A program made the position numbers and the translations under genes. A model generated the notes under the pieces. The model did no database searches. It was not told the origin of the DNA and saw only the letters and a list, made by a program, of their open reading frames with translations. From Candidatus Latescibacterota bacterium (lineage in GTDB: Bacteria; Latescibacterota; UBA2968; UBA8231), in NCBI GenBank assembly GCA_022826515.1, contig JAJDUT010000010.1, positions 28,295-92,294 of the forward strand: a DNA stretch of 64,000 nt, written 5' to 3'. Below are positions 26,184 through 34,656 of this stretch, in pieces. How positions within the stretch are numbered: position 1 is the first letter of the stretch; the number at the start of each line of letters is the position of its first letter.

Positions 26184-27926
26184 TTAGACGAGTTCCAGTT
26201 CGACCCAGCGCCGAACTGAATTAATAAGGTAAAGGGCGTCGGCCCGCGCCAATTCGCCGCTGGGCAACGGGCATTCGCAAAGTTGGCTCTGCGCCAACAG
26301 CTCGGCGCGTAAGGTGCCGGCCAACAGCCCGGATTCGACCGGGGGCGTGTAGCGGACGCCGTCGCGCTCCAGCACCAAGTTGCCGATGCAGCACTCGGTC
26401 AGCTCGCCACGCTCGTTGTACAGCACCACATCGTCGCAATCCGGGCGTGCCGCCAACTGCCGGTCGTACATAGCCCGGTGAGTTGTCTTGTGGTACAGCA
26501 AGGGATCGGTGCTATCGACCGGCTCGGCAGCCAGCGCCACCCGCAGCCGTCGTGGCGGCGCGAGCGCCTGATGCTGCACGCGGACTTCGCCGTTGCGGGC
26601 CAGTAGCAAGCGCACCCTGCACTGGCCCTCCATAGCGTTGGTCGCGTCTTGCAACTGTGCCCGCACCCTGTCGTCCGCATAGCAAAATCCCCAGTACGCT
26701 GCCGACTGAGACAAACGCTCTAAATGACTCTCTAACAGGAAGTAATCCCCTTCTTCGTACAACAGCGTCTCCAACAGTTCAAAAGAGGGGTGCGGCCGGG
26801 TGCGCAAGACCTCTGCCTTGATGAGGCATTCGGCGTATTCTCCCGCGGCCGACGATTCCCAGACGATCCCTCCGCCCACGCCAAATTCGAGTTGTCCGCT
26901 CTCTCGGTCGAGATGCGCCGTGCGAATCGCCACGTTGAAGCACGTCTCCGGCCCTGGCGACACATAGCCCATGCAGCCGGTGTACATGCCGCGCGGGGCG
27001 CGCTCCAGCTCGGCGATGATTTCCATGGTCCGCACCTTGGGCGCACCGGTCACCGAGCCGCAGGGGAAGAGTGCGGCAAAGATGTCGGGCAAGCTCACGC
27101 CGGATTTGAGTTGGCTTTCCACAGTAGAAGTTAGCTGCCACACCGTGGGATAGCGCTCGATCGACCACAGGGCCGGCACCGCCACGCTGCCAACTTGCGA
27201 GATGCGTCCTAAATCGTTGCGCAACATATCCGTGACCATCAGGTTCTCAGCGCGGTCCTTAGCGGAATTTTGCAGGTCATCGGCCCGCTGCTGATCCTCG
27301 GCCGCAAAGCGGCCCCGCGGCCGGGTCCCCTTCATGGGCCGCACCGTGCAACGCCCGTCTTGTAGGCGGAAGAACAGCTCGGGCGACGCCGAGATTAGCA
27401 CATGCCGGCCCAAGTCGAAATACGCGCACAACGCCGACTCCTGCACCTGCCCCAGATCGCGGTACAGTGCCAGCGGGTCGCCCCGGAAGCGGCTGTGCAA
27501 GCGCAAGGTGTAGTTGACCTGGTACGTGTCGCCGGCTGAAATGTAGGCGCGGATGCGCTCAATAGCGGCCTCGTACTCCTCCCGCGACACCGACGGCCGC
27601 CACTCGTCTAGCTTGTAGGCACCCAAATCGGCACCAGGCGCAGCCACCGGCGTCCGCTCCTCAAAGAGGCCAAAGTAGGCCAAGGGAAGTGCACCGGCGG
27701 GTCGCGTTGTAAAGGCCGGGTCCAGACCGGCCGCGGCCTCGTAGCAGACAAAGCCTGCCGCGTGCAGCCCTTGCTCCACCGCCCGCTCCACCGCGCTGAG
27801 AGCCGGACACACCTCGTCCGCTGCTGTAGCCACCACCTCGTCCACCGGATCGACAAACGCAAAGGAGCGCTCCTGCCCGCTGCGGGCATACGACGACAAC
27901 AAGACCGGACCGGCTAGCATCTTCAA
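26184..27926 (-). CDS. pabB: Aminodeoxychorismate synthase component I fused to 4-amino-4-deoxychorismate lyase
   Basis: 580 residues. Residues 1-380 are PabB (chorismate-binding): YQVNYTLRLHSRF, ASPELFFRL, MKGTRPRGR, NLMVTDMLRNDLGRI, FPCGSVTGAPKVRTMEII and FNVAIRTAHL. Residues about 385-580 are a class IV PLP lyase (PabC): the PLP lysine lies in LLYHKTTHRAMYD and is followed by DVVLYNERGELTE and LLAGTLRAELL. Together they convert chorismate and ammonia to 4-aminobenzoate for folate. The glutamine amidotransferase PabA is not in the window. The PabB-PabC fusion is known in several bacteria. Confidence 0.92.
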   Translation of the reverse strand: MKMLAGPVLLSSYARSGQERSFAFVDPVDEVVATAADEVCPALSAVERAVEQGLHAAGFVCYEAAAGLDPAFTTRPAGALPLAYFGLFEERTPVAAPGADLGAYKLDEWRPSVSREEYEAAIERIRAYISAGDTYQVNYTLRLHSRFRGDPLALYRDLGQVQESALCAYFDLGRHVLISASPELFFRLQDGRCTVRPMKGTRPRGRFAAEDQQRADDLQNSAKDRAENLMVTDMLRNDLGRISQVGSVAVPALWSIERYPTVWQLTSTVESQLKSGVSLPDIFAALFPCGSVTGAPKVRTMEIIAELERAPRGMYTGCMGYVSPGPETCFNVAIRTAHLDRESGQLEFGVGGGIVWESSAAGEYAECLIKAEVLRTRPHPSFELLETLLYEEGDYFLLESHLERLSQSAAYWGFCYADDRVRAQLQDATNAMEGQCRVRLLLARNGEVRVQHQALAPPRRLRVALAAEPVDSTDPLLYHKTTHRAMYDRQLAARPDCDDVVLYNERGELTECCIGNLVLERDGVRYTPPVESGLLAGTLRAELLAQSQLCECPLPSGELARADALYLINSVRRWVELELV

Positions 27927-27972
27927 GGGTACGCGCCCTGCCAGCGCATTTCATCCGGTGTCGCCGAACGGG

Positions 27973-30144
27973 TCAATAGACTACCGTAACCCCGCGGCTT
28001 TCAAGGGCAGGAATATGCTCGTTGATGGAGGAGTCGCTCAGGGGGTTTCCCCGAATATCTAGGGTTTTTAGGTTGGTCAACCCCCCTAGCGACGAGAGGT
28101 CTGTGATCTGGTTGGCACTAAGACTCAGCTCTGTCAGGTTGGTCAGACCTCCCAACACCGAGACATCCGTAATCTTGTTGCCGTCAAGCGTCAGCTCTGT
28201 CAGCTTGGTCAAGCCCCCCAACACCGAGACGTCCGTGAGGTCGTTATCCCTGAGACTCAGGCCTGTCAGGTGGGTTAAACCTCCTAACACCGAGACGTCT
28301 GTGAGGTCCTTGTTGCCGTCGAGATACAGCCATCTCAGGTAGGTCAAGCCGCCCAGCACCGAGAGGTCTGTGATCTGGTTGGAACCCTCAAGATACAGCC
28401 ATCTCAGGTAGGTCAAGCTCCCCAGCGGCGAAAGGTCCGATATCTCGTTGGTGCCCCGAAGATGCAGGAATGTCAGGCTGGTCACGCTCCCCAGCGCCGA
28501 GACATCCGCGAGGTTGTTGACCCCGAGCGTCAGCCCTTCCAAGTAGGGCAAACCCCCGAGCGCCGAGAGGTTCGTGAGGTCGTTGGGGCCGGTAATAAGC
28601 AGCCATGTCAGGTTGGTCAACCCCCCCAGCGCCGAAAGGTCTGTGAGCTGATTGGCACCGATAAGCTGGAGCGTTCTTAGGTTGGTCAAACTGGACAGTG
28701 CCGAGACATCCGTGAGGTTGGTGCCATCAAGCGACAGTACGCTCAGCTTGGTCAAGCCCCCCAGCGCCGAGACGTCCGCGATCTCGTTGGTGCCCCAAAG
28801 CTGGATCGTTTCCAGCTTGGTCAAGCCCCCCAGCGCCGAGACGTCCGTGAGGTTGGTACCATCAAGCGTCAGCCATGTCAGATGGGTCAAACCGGATAGC
28901 GCCGAAACGTCCGTGATCTGATTGGTGCCCTCAAGATGCAGCGATGTCAGATGGGTCAAACCGGATAGTGCCGAAAGGTCCGCGATCTCGTTGGTGTCCC
29001 CAAGCAGTTTCAGACTTTCGAGGTTGGGGGCAAACTCCAGCCCGGTCAAATCGCTAATGCCGGCGTCTTGCACATCCAGACGGCGCAAAGCCTCCATGTC
29101 ATAAGCGGTAATTGGCGCACCGCTGGCCTTGCCCAGCGCCGCTTCAATCGCCCACCGCAGGTTGCCGTCGGGGATAGCCACCTCACTGAGCGCACCGATC
29201 CCCGGCGGCAGGGACGGATTCAACGGATCGGCCAAGTACAGGGCAATCAGATAGGCGTCGTGGAAAGTAACCTGACCATCGCGGTCCACATCTCCGAGAG
29301 CAATATCGCCGTTATTGGGGATGACGATGGAGGGATTTCCGCTGTACAACGCCACGATCAGCGCGTCGAAGAAATCGATCCGGTTGTTATTATCTACGTC
29401 CCCGAGAATCCCGCTCCCAGCCCTCTTCGCCCGCGGTGCCCGCTCGAGCGTTTCGACCACTAGGGCCACCGGCTCCCGGTCCGCAGGGACGCGAAAGGCC
29501 GGATCCACATAGGGAACCAATCCGCTCCCCGAAACCGTCAACCCATATACTGGGGGGGCCTCGCCATTCGGACCGCCGCCAGCAGATGCACCCGGCCAAA
29601 CAGCAGCGGCCCCCACCGCTGCCACGCCGGCTTGCCCGTCGATCAGTACCATCCGCCCGGTCTGGCTCGCCCCGCCGACCGCCATCCGGTAGAGATAGAC
29701 CCCGGCCCCCACGGCCCGGCCGGCCGCATCCGTAGCGTTCCAATTCGCCGTATGAAAACCGGCCGGCCGCTCCCCATCGACCAACACCGCAATGCGCTGC
29801 CCTAAGAGGTTGAATACCTCCAGCCGTACCGAGGCCGAAGCCGCCAACCGATAGGGAATGATCGTCGAGGGATTGAACGGATTGGGGTAGTTCTGCCCCA
29901 AGGTAAAGCCTGCTGGCACAACGCTTCCCCCCAGTGCCACTAACGGCAGCGAGAAATGCCCCGTGCCATCGGTCCGGGCGCGGGCCACCGCTCCCCGCCG
30001 TAGGTCGCTCAGATCGAACAGCCGCACCTGCGCGTCGGCGACTGGCTCTCCAGACGCTAGCCTCACCCGCCCCTCAAGCAACGGCTCCGCCGACACCGCG
30101 ACGACGAAAACTAGCCCGATGAGGCATCCGCTTGCAGCTTTCAT
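27973..30144 (-). CDS. Secreted protein: FlgD-like module, dockerin and leucine-rich repeats
   Basis: 723 residues from the ATG at 30144 (AAAGGAG 8 bases before it); the signal peptide is CLIGLVFVVAVSAE. Domains run in order: a short carboxypeptidase-like beta domain; a FlgD-like Ig module with NYPNPFNPSTIIPYRL (about 65-145); a dockerin type I pair (GDVDNNNRIDFFDALIVALY and GDVDRDGQVTFHDAYLIALY, about 245-305); then about 15 leucine-rich repeats of 22 residues of internalin type (consensus LxxLTxLxxLxLxGNxIxDVSxLGG). Dockerins dock to cohesins and the LRR domain binds ligands. The sorting-type module is near the N-terminus, which is unusual since it normally sits last. Confidence 0.85.
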   Translation of the reverse strand: MKAASGCLIGLVFVVAVSAEPLLEGRVRLASGEPVADAQVRLFDLSDLRRGAVARARTDGTGHFSLPLVALGGSVVPAGFTLGQNYPNPFNPSTIIPYRLAASASVRLEVFNLLGQRIAVLVDGERPAGFHTANWNATDAAGRAVGAGVYLYRMAVGGASQTGRMVLIDGQAGVAAVGAAAVWPGASAGGGPNGEAPPVYGLTVSGSGLVPYVDPAFRVPADREPVALVVETLERAPRAKRAGSGILGDVDNNNRIDFFDALIVALYSGNPSIVIPNNGDIALGDVDRDGQVTFHDAYLIALYLADPLNPSLPPGIGALSEVAIPDGNLRWAIEAALGKASGAPITAYDMEALRRLDVQDAGISDLTGLEFAPNLESLKLLGDTNEIADLSALSGLTHLTSLHLEGTNQITDVSALSGLTHLTWLTLDGTNLTDVSALGGLTKLETIQLWGTNEIADVSALGGLTKLSVLSLDGTNLTDVSALSSLTNLRTLQLIGANQLTDLSALGGLTNLTWLLITGPNDLTNLSALGGLPYLEGLTLGVNNLADVSALGSVTSLTFLHLRGTNEISDLSPLGSLTYLRWLYLEGSNQITDLSVLGGLTYLRWLYLDGNKDLTDVSVLGGLTHLTGLSLRDNDLTDVSVLGGLTKLTELTLDGNKITDVSVLGGLTNLTELSLSANQITDLSSLGGLTNLKTLDIRGNPLSDSSINEHIPALESRGVTVVY

Positions 30145-30193
30145 GACGTCAACTCCTTTGGGCGCAAAAGGGCTTAACCGCGGGTCGGTACAT

Positions 30194-31003
30194 CTAGCCT
30201 GCGGCCTCGCCGGGCTGGTACTCAATGCGCCGCATAAACCGCTCGCCCACATCGTAGTTTGGCTGATCGGAGACAAAGCGCCACAAGCGCACGCGCTGCA
30301 TCAGTTCGTAGCGCTGCTCGTTGCCCTCCCAGCCGTGGTTGGTCGATAGGATGCGACCGATTTCAGGGGCGTCTAGGTCTGCGGTGTCAAAGTTGCAGAC
30401 CTGCGGTCGCGTCGGGTTGAGCCGCAACTTGTACATGAAGCGATCCCGATCCGTGTAGTTGCTGCGCGCCCCGTGCCAGACGCGGGTGTTCCACACGTAC
30501 ATGGTCCCGGCCGGGCAGGTCGCCCAGATCTTGCCGCGCATGTGGTGGTAAATGGAGATCTCCCCGGTGCGCACATTGCGGAATTGCGTGCCCGGCACCA
30601 AGAAAGTACCGCCCATCTCGTCTGTGGTATCCGCGGGGAACAGCGAGAGTTGGATATCGAAGTAATGGTCGCGGAAGTCGATGACCGAGTCTTGGTGCAT
30701 ATTGGGGCCCTTGGTTTGTTCGGCCTTGGTCAAGTGCGCGGCGTGATGGTCGTACAGGGGATCGGGGCCGACCAAGGAGTGGATGAGTCCCTGCACCTGC
30801 GGCAGGCGGAACGTATCGCCCAAAGCCGTGCCTTTGGGCCAAGTCTCCTCAAAGGGGGTTCCCACGGCGAGATAGCCCCGGTTGTGGTGCATTTCCTCAA
30901 GGCAAGCTCGGCACAGATCTTTGGGTATCATTTCTTCGAACTTCAAATACCCCGAGGCGACGAATTGCGCCATCTGCTTCGAGTTCAAAAGATGCTCTTT
31001 CAC
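30194..31003 (-). CDS. Phytanoyl-CoA dioxygenase (PhyH) family oxygenase
   Basis: 269 residues with the Fe(II)/2-oxoglutarate site H103-Q-D105 (GPNMHQDSVIDF) and distal H177 (TRVWHGARSN), plus a conserved arginine near residue 188 (DRFMYKLRL). It overlaps the upstream 99-residue gene by 4 bases (an ATGA junction), so the two are made together. The substrate is unknown. It is only distantly similar to the PhyH protein at 21090, differing in length and in the segment between the two iron ligands. Confidence 0.88.
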   Translation of the reverse strand: MKEHLLNSKQMAQFVASGYLKFEEMIPKDLCRACLEEMHHNRGYLAVGTPFEETWPKGTALGDTFRLPQVQGLIHSLVGPDPLYDHHAAHLTKAEQTKGPNMHQDSVIDFRDHYFDIQLSLFPADTTDEMGGTFLVPGTQFRNVRTGEISIYHHMRGKIWATCPAGTMYVWNTRVWHGARSNYTDRDRFMYKLRLNPTRPQVCNFDTADLDAPEIGRILSTNHGWEGNEQRYELMQRVRLWRFVSDQPNYDVGERFMRRIEYQPGEAAG

Positions 31004-31299
31004 GATGTGGCTCCTTTCTCTTTTTGCAGCTCGTTGAATTTCGACAATACGATCTGGTAGGGCAGCGGTCCTAGTTCATAGCCTTCTTGGGGCGAGCGAT
31101 GTTTGAGTTCCGACATCTGGATGACTTGCCAGCCGTCGCGCATGGCCGCCATGGCGTTGTGGTAAGGAGGATCGCTCTCCTCGACCAAATCGCCTAGGCC
31201 CGTGCCCTTGGAGGCTTCGTAGCGCGCCCAAGCTACGACTTGGGCGTCGAGTGCGGGCGTGGTCTGAAAAAATACGAGAATGTCTTGCACTGCGGACAT
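31000..31299 (-). CDS. Conserved-looking small protein coupled to a PhyH oxygenase
   Basis: 99 residues starting at ATG 31299 and overlapping the dioxygenase gene by 4 bases. No domain is recognised. The sequence is balanced and cytoplasmic in character, with a conserved-looking core YHNAMAAMRDGWQVIQMSEL and a basic tail. Tight coupling to the oxygenase suggests a partner or accessory subunit. I cannot assign a function. Confidence 0.7.
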   Translation of the reverse strand: MSAVQDILVFFQTTPALDAQVVAWARYEASKGTGLGDLVEESDPPYHNAMAAMRDGWQVIQMSELKHRSPQEGYELGPLPYQIVLSKFNELQKEKGATS

Positions 31300-31488
31300 G
31301 AAGATCCTTCCGGTGATATGAGGTTGAAATTGCCGTGCGGTATTCCATTAAAATATAGCAACGAAAGCCTTGTTCCCAATCGGGGCGGTTCCAGCCTCGG
31401 CAACAAATCGCTGGTACGCCATTTGCATAGGACCGAGAGAAGCCATTTAATACCCCAACATCCTTTCTTCAGTATAAGGAGATGCACC

Positions 31489-32436
31489 ATGAAAAAGCTG
31501 CTCTTATCGTCGGCGCTCGTCGCCATTGCTTTGGCGCTTTTCGCCACCGGAACGGCCCAAGCCGACACCGCCCATCAGTCCTTTGCCGTGGAGCCGGGCG
31601 ACCGCCTCATAGTGGACACCCAATCGAGTGCCATTGAGGTCCATACCTGGGATCGCCCCGAGGTGGAGTTGGTCGTAGAACGAGCCGAGAAACTCGAGCT
31701 AACCTACGACCAAGAGGCGGGCACCACGACCATTCGGGGCCGCAGAACAGGGGCCGGCCTATTCGACTTCTTCGGCCTCGTCAGCGGACGTCCCCTGTTG
31801 CGCCTTACGGTGCCGCGCCAGCACGATTTGGAACTGAGCACCTCGGGCGGCGGCATTGAGGTAGCCGATCTTCAAGGCCGCGTCTCGGCGCGGACGTCGG
31901 GCGGCAGTCTGAGCTTTGGCCACATTGAAGGACCGATCGAGGGCAAAACTTCGGGTGGGTCCATCTCTTTAAAAGGCTGCTCCGGTACAGCGTCGGTATC
32001 CACTTCGGGAGGCTCCATCCGCATTGGCGAGGTAGAAGGGGAGGTACGAGCTAAGACTTCGGGCGGGTCCATTCACATCAGTCGGGCCCAAGGTTCAGTG
32101 CAGGCCAAGACCTCGGGCGGCTCGATCAAAGTGGATGAGGTGTTAGGGCCGATCGAGGCGCGGACATCGGGCGGCTCCATTCGGGCTCAACTCTCGCAGC
32201 AGCCTCACGGCCCCTGCCACCTCAAGACTTCGGGCGGCAACGTAGAGGTCTCCCTCGCTGCGGATATTGGCTTGCAAGTGGACGCCCGCACGTCAGGTGG
32301 GCGCGTCTCCACCGACCTCCCGGTAGTAACGCAGGGCACGCTGGATAAAAACAGCCTCAAGGCCGCGATCAACGACGGCGGTCCCCTCATGACCCTGCGC
32401 ACTTCGGGCGGGTCTATCCGCCTGCGCAAACTGTAG
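31489..32436 (+). CDS. DUF4097-type beta-repeat protein (putative exported adhesin-like)
   Basis: 315 residues from the ATG at 31489 with AAGGAG 7 bases upstream; the longer frame from 31240 overlaps a divergent gene. A signal peptide ends at AQADT. The rest is a right-handed parallel beta-helix-like series in which TSGGS recurs about every 15-17 residues (ARTSGGSLSF, GKTSGGSISL, AKTSGGSIHI, AKTSGGSIKV, ARTSGGSIRA), typical of DUF4097 proteins. The function in bacteria is uncharacterised; many sit near envelope stress genes. A strong terminator follows at 32461. Confidence 0.85.
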   Translation: MKKLLLSSALVAIALALFATGTAQADTAHQSFAVEPGDRLIVDTQSSAIEVHTWDRPEVELVVERAEKLELTYDQEAGTTTIRGRRTGAGLFDFFGLVSGRPLLRLTVPRQHDLELSTSGGGIEVADLQGRVSARTSGGSLSFGHIEGPIEGKTSGGSISLKGCSGTASVSTSGGSIRIGEVEGEVRAKTSGGSIHISRAQGSVQAKTSGGSIKVDEVLGPIEARTSGGSIRAQLSQQPHGPCHLKTSGGNVEVSLAADIGLQVDARTSGGRVSTDLPVVTQGTLDKNSLKAAINDGGPLMTLRTSGGSIRLRKL

Positions 32437-32460
32437 CGCTGCACAGTACCGCTTGGTCGA

Positions 32461-32506
32461 AGGGGTGCGGCGCGACGGCTTCGGGTCGTTGCGCCGCACC
32501 CCTTTT
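32461..32506. terminator. Strong bidirectional hairpin terminator
   Basis: AGGGGTGCGGCGC and GCGCCGCACCCCT form a 13-base-pair arm with extra pairs CGA/TCG around the loop, followed by TTTTT. It lies 25 bases after the DUF4097 stop and before the convergent MNT-HEPN gene, so it can serve both strands. Confidence 0.8.
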
Positions 32507-32580
32507 TGCGTTTTTAGCAGTCTTAACGAGTCAACCGCGTAAATCAGCTCCTACTCTTCGCCGCTTGCACAAACATCGCG

Positions 32581-33426
32581 CTATTCTGCGGTCGATTCAT
32601 CCGGTTTCGTGGACGAATTCTGTTGACCCATTTCGGCGCCAAGCTCCTCCTCTTCCGTTGCGACCAGTGCGCGGATGCGGGCGATGATCGCCTCGACGGT
32701 CTCAGTCACGGCTGTGAGCAGCGCAAAGCGGTCGTCCATGACCACCTCCGCGCCGGCATAGCGATAGCGCACCGCATATTCGGTCAGCCACGCCAGCCGC
32801 TCGCCAGCCGCGGTGTCATTTTCGGTCGGATGCTGGCGCACAATCGCCGCGAGCTTCATCAGGTCATGGGTATTGTGGTAGTCGGCGTCGAGCGCGGAAA
32901 TCCAGCCTTTTAGCGCATTTTCAATCGCCTGCTGCGCGTGAAAGCCAATGGCTTCCTGAGCAGCGTTTGCCTCTACTAGAATTTTCAGAACGCCGAGTTC
33001 CCGCTCGGCATTGGCCATGCGCTGTCGTATGTCGGGCCAGTTGGTCGGTTGCGGGTTGTCGTACGTCACTTTGCCTCCATTCGTATCGAAACCATCGCGG
33101 ACGGCCTGCCCGGCCACGTGATTGCGCGCTCGACGCCCATCGCGGAAGGCCCCTTCGCTCATGCGGACCAAATCGACGCTGATCGAATCGCCGTATAATT
33201 CCTCGACTTTGCGGTGGGCTGCCGCACTGGTGCGTTGGTACGTTTGCTGGTCCACCGGGCCGGGACCGGTGATGATGAGTAGGTCAATGTCCGAATCCGG
33301 GGTAAAGTCGCCCCGGGCGCGGGAGCCGAACAGGATGACCTTGTCCGGGTGAACCACCTCGCCAACGGCGCGAGCGACGGCGCAGGCTTTCGGGTCGGGA
33401 GGCCGATGAATTGGCGACTTTGGCAT
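32581..33426 (-). CDS. MNT-HEPN fusion: nucleotidyltransferase with C-terminal HEPN domain
   Basis: 281 residues from the ATG at 33426 (a second ATG lies at 33453). Residues 30-50 carry the minimal nucleotidyltransferase motif GSRARGD followed by SDIDLL (G34-S35, D46 and D48), the metal-binding signature of MNT antitoxins. Residues 130-260 are a helical HEPN domain (RMANAERELGVLKILVEA, then IGFHAQQAIENALKGWISAL). In MNT/HEPN toxin-antitoxin pairs these are separate proteins: the HEPN RNase is silenced by AMP addition by MNT. Here they are one chain. The catalytic Rx4-6H of HEPN toxins is not evident. Confidence 0.8.
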   Translation of the reverse strand: MPKSPIHRPPDPKACAVARAVGEVVHPDKVILFGSRARGDFTPDSDIDLLIITGPGPVDQQTYQRTSAAAHRKVEELYGDSISVDLVRMSEGAFRDGRRARNHVAGQAVRDGFDTNGGKVTYDNPQPTNWPDIRQRMANAERELGVLKILVEANAAQEAIGFHAQQAIENALKGWISALDADYHNTHDLMKLAAIVRQHPTENDTAAGERLAWLTEYAVRYRYAGAEVVMDDRFALLTAVTETVEAIIARIRALVATEEEELGAEMGQQNSSTKPDESTAE

Positions 33427-33547
33427 GGTCAACTGGGCTATGCACCCAAACAAAAAGCTAGATCTACCTTCAAGTGGTCATAAATATAAGCTCTAAGCGG
33501 ATAGGGAATGTCCGTTGCGTCAAAAAATCGAATTTTTTTAACAGGCC

Positions 33548-34516
33548 TTAATGCGTCCGCGCCAGCGGCGTCCAGCGCGAGAGCGCATCCAACTCCGCGC
33601 GTTCCTCATCCCCCAACTCCACTTCCAACGCCCCAAAAACCTCCTCCACATGCTCCGGGCGGTCCGGGCCGATGATCGGCGCGGTAACATCCTCGTTGGC
33701 CAATATCCAAGCGACCGCAACTTGCGCCGGGGTCTTGCCCTGTGCCCGACCGATCTCGGTTAGCTTCTGCACGATGCGCTCGGCTTTTTCGCTCATGGCT
33801 GCGGCAAAGCGGTCGTCGTCCTGCCAAGCGCTATCCGTCGGCGGCTTTTGCCCGCGCCTAAAGCGACCGCTCAACAGGCCGACGGCCAGCGGACTGTAGG
33901 TCATCATGCCGAGACCGTACTGCCGACACAAAGGCAACAGTTCTGGCTCTATCTGATAGCGGTGCAACAAGTTATACTGATTTTGTAAGGTAAATAATTG
34001 ATCCAGCCCGCCGCGATCAGCCGTCCACAGCGCCTCCACCACTTGAGCGGCGGTAAAATTGCAGGCCCCCACATAACGCACCTTGCCCTGCCGCACCAAA
34101 TCGTCAAACGCCCGCAGCGTCTCGTCGAGTTGGGTGTCTGGATCCCAGTTGTGCAGCAAGTAGATATCCACGTAATCCGTATTCAAGCGCTTCAGCGACC
34201 GCTCGATCTCGCGCATGATGGCAAAGCGCGACAGGCCGCGGTCATTGGGGCCGTCGCCTATCTGGCTCCAGACCTTAGTGGTAATCACCAGATCGTCGCG
34301 CTTGCCCTTGATGGCCTTGCCCAACAGCTCCTCGCAGCGCCCCTGAAAGTAGAAGTTGGCGCAATCGAGGAAATTGCATCCTAGATCAATGGCCGTCTCG
34401 ACCGTGCGCCTAGCGGTCGCCTCGTCCGTGTGCCCGTGCCAGTATCCCCGAAAAGCCGTGCCCAAGCACAGCCGCGAGACCTTGACTCCGGCCCGTCCCA
34501 ATCGCACGTAATCCAT
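33548..34516 (-). CDS. Aldo/keto reductase
   Basis: 322 residues with the full catalytic tetrad: D51 (LDCANFY), Y56, K81 (VITTKV) and H about 127 (YLLHNWDPD). NADPH-binding elements are seen near the C-terminus. Members reduce aldehydes or ketones of sugars and steroids. It opens a region of sugar-related genes; its start lies 140 bases from the end of the 642-residue toroid-like protein, on the same strand. Confidence 0.9.
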   Translation of the reverse strand: MDYVRLGRAGVKVSRLCLGTAFRGYWHGHTDEATARRTVETAIDLGCNFLDCANFYFQGRCEELLGKAIKGKRDDLVITTKVWSQIGDGPNDRGLSRFAIMREIERSLKRLNTDYVDIYLLHNWDPDTQLDETLRAFDDLVRQGKVRYVGACNFTAAQVVEALWTADRGGLDQLFTLQNQYNLLHRYQIEPELLPLCRQYGLGMMTYSPLAVGLLSGRFRRGQKPPTDSAWQDDDRFAAAMSEKAERIVQKLTEIGRAQGKTPAQVAVAWILANEDVTAPIIGPDRPEHVEEVFGALEVELGDEERAELDALSRWTPLARTH

Positions 34517-34572
34517 GTTTTCTCCTAATCTAAATGTTGGTTAGCAAGTCGTATGTCGGAATGTTCCATCCC

Positions 34573-34611
34573 TGTCATGCTGAGCGGAGCGCCGCGGAGT
34601 CGAAGCATCCC
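34573..34611. repeat. Dispersed intergenic repeat of the TGTCATGCTGAGCG family
   Basis: The sequence begins TGTCATGCTGAGCGGAGCG and ends GAGTCGAAGCATCCC. It belongs to a dispersed intergenic element that I recall from many environmental bacterial genomes (the TCATTCTGAGCGNAGCGAAG type). It is flanked by a 16-base direct repeat, GCAAGTCGTATGTCGG, at 34544-34559 and 34671-34686. Confidence 0.5.
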
Positions 34612-34656
34612 ATACCTAAACATCCGTCGATTATAGGTTTGTGGGTGTCCACGTCC

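Noticed and set aside
27973..29060. Regular DNA periodicity in the LRR gene, considered as a CRISPR array
   Set aside because: The units are 66 bases of coding sequence with continuous variation and an open frame, not identical repeats with unique spacers.
31240..31488. Extended N-terminus for the DUF4097 protein
   Set aside because: It overlaps a divergent gene and lacks a ribosome site; ATG 31489 has AAGGAG and a signal peptide.
33523..33540. AAAAAATCGAATTTTTT inverted repeat upstream of the MNT-HEPN gene, considered as terminator
   Set aside because: Weak A/T stem, no GC core, and position between two minus-strand genes fits promoter DNA as well.
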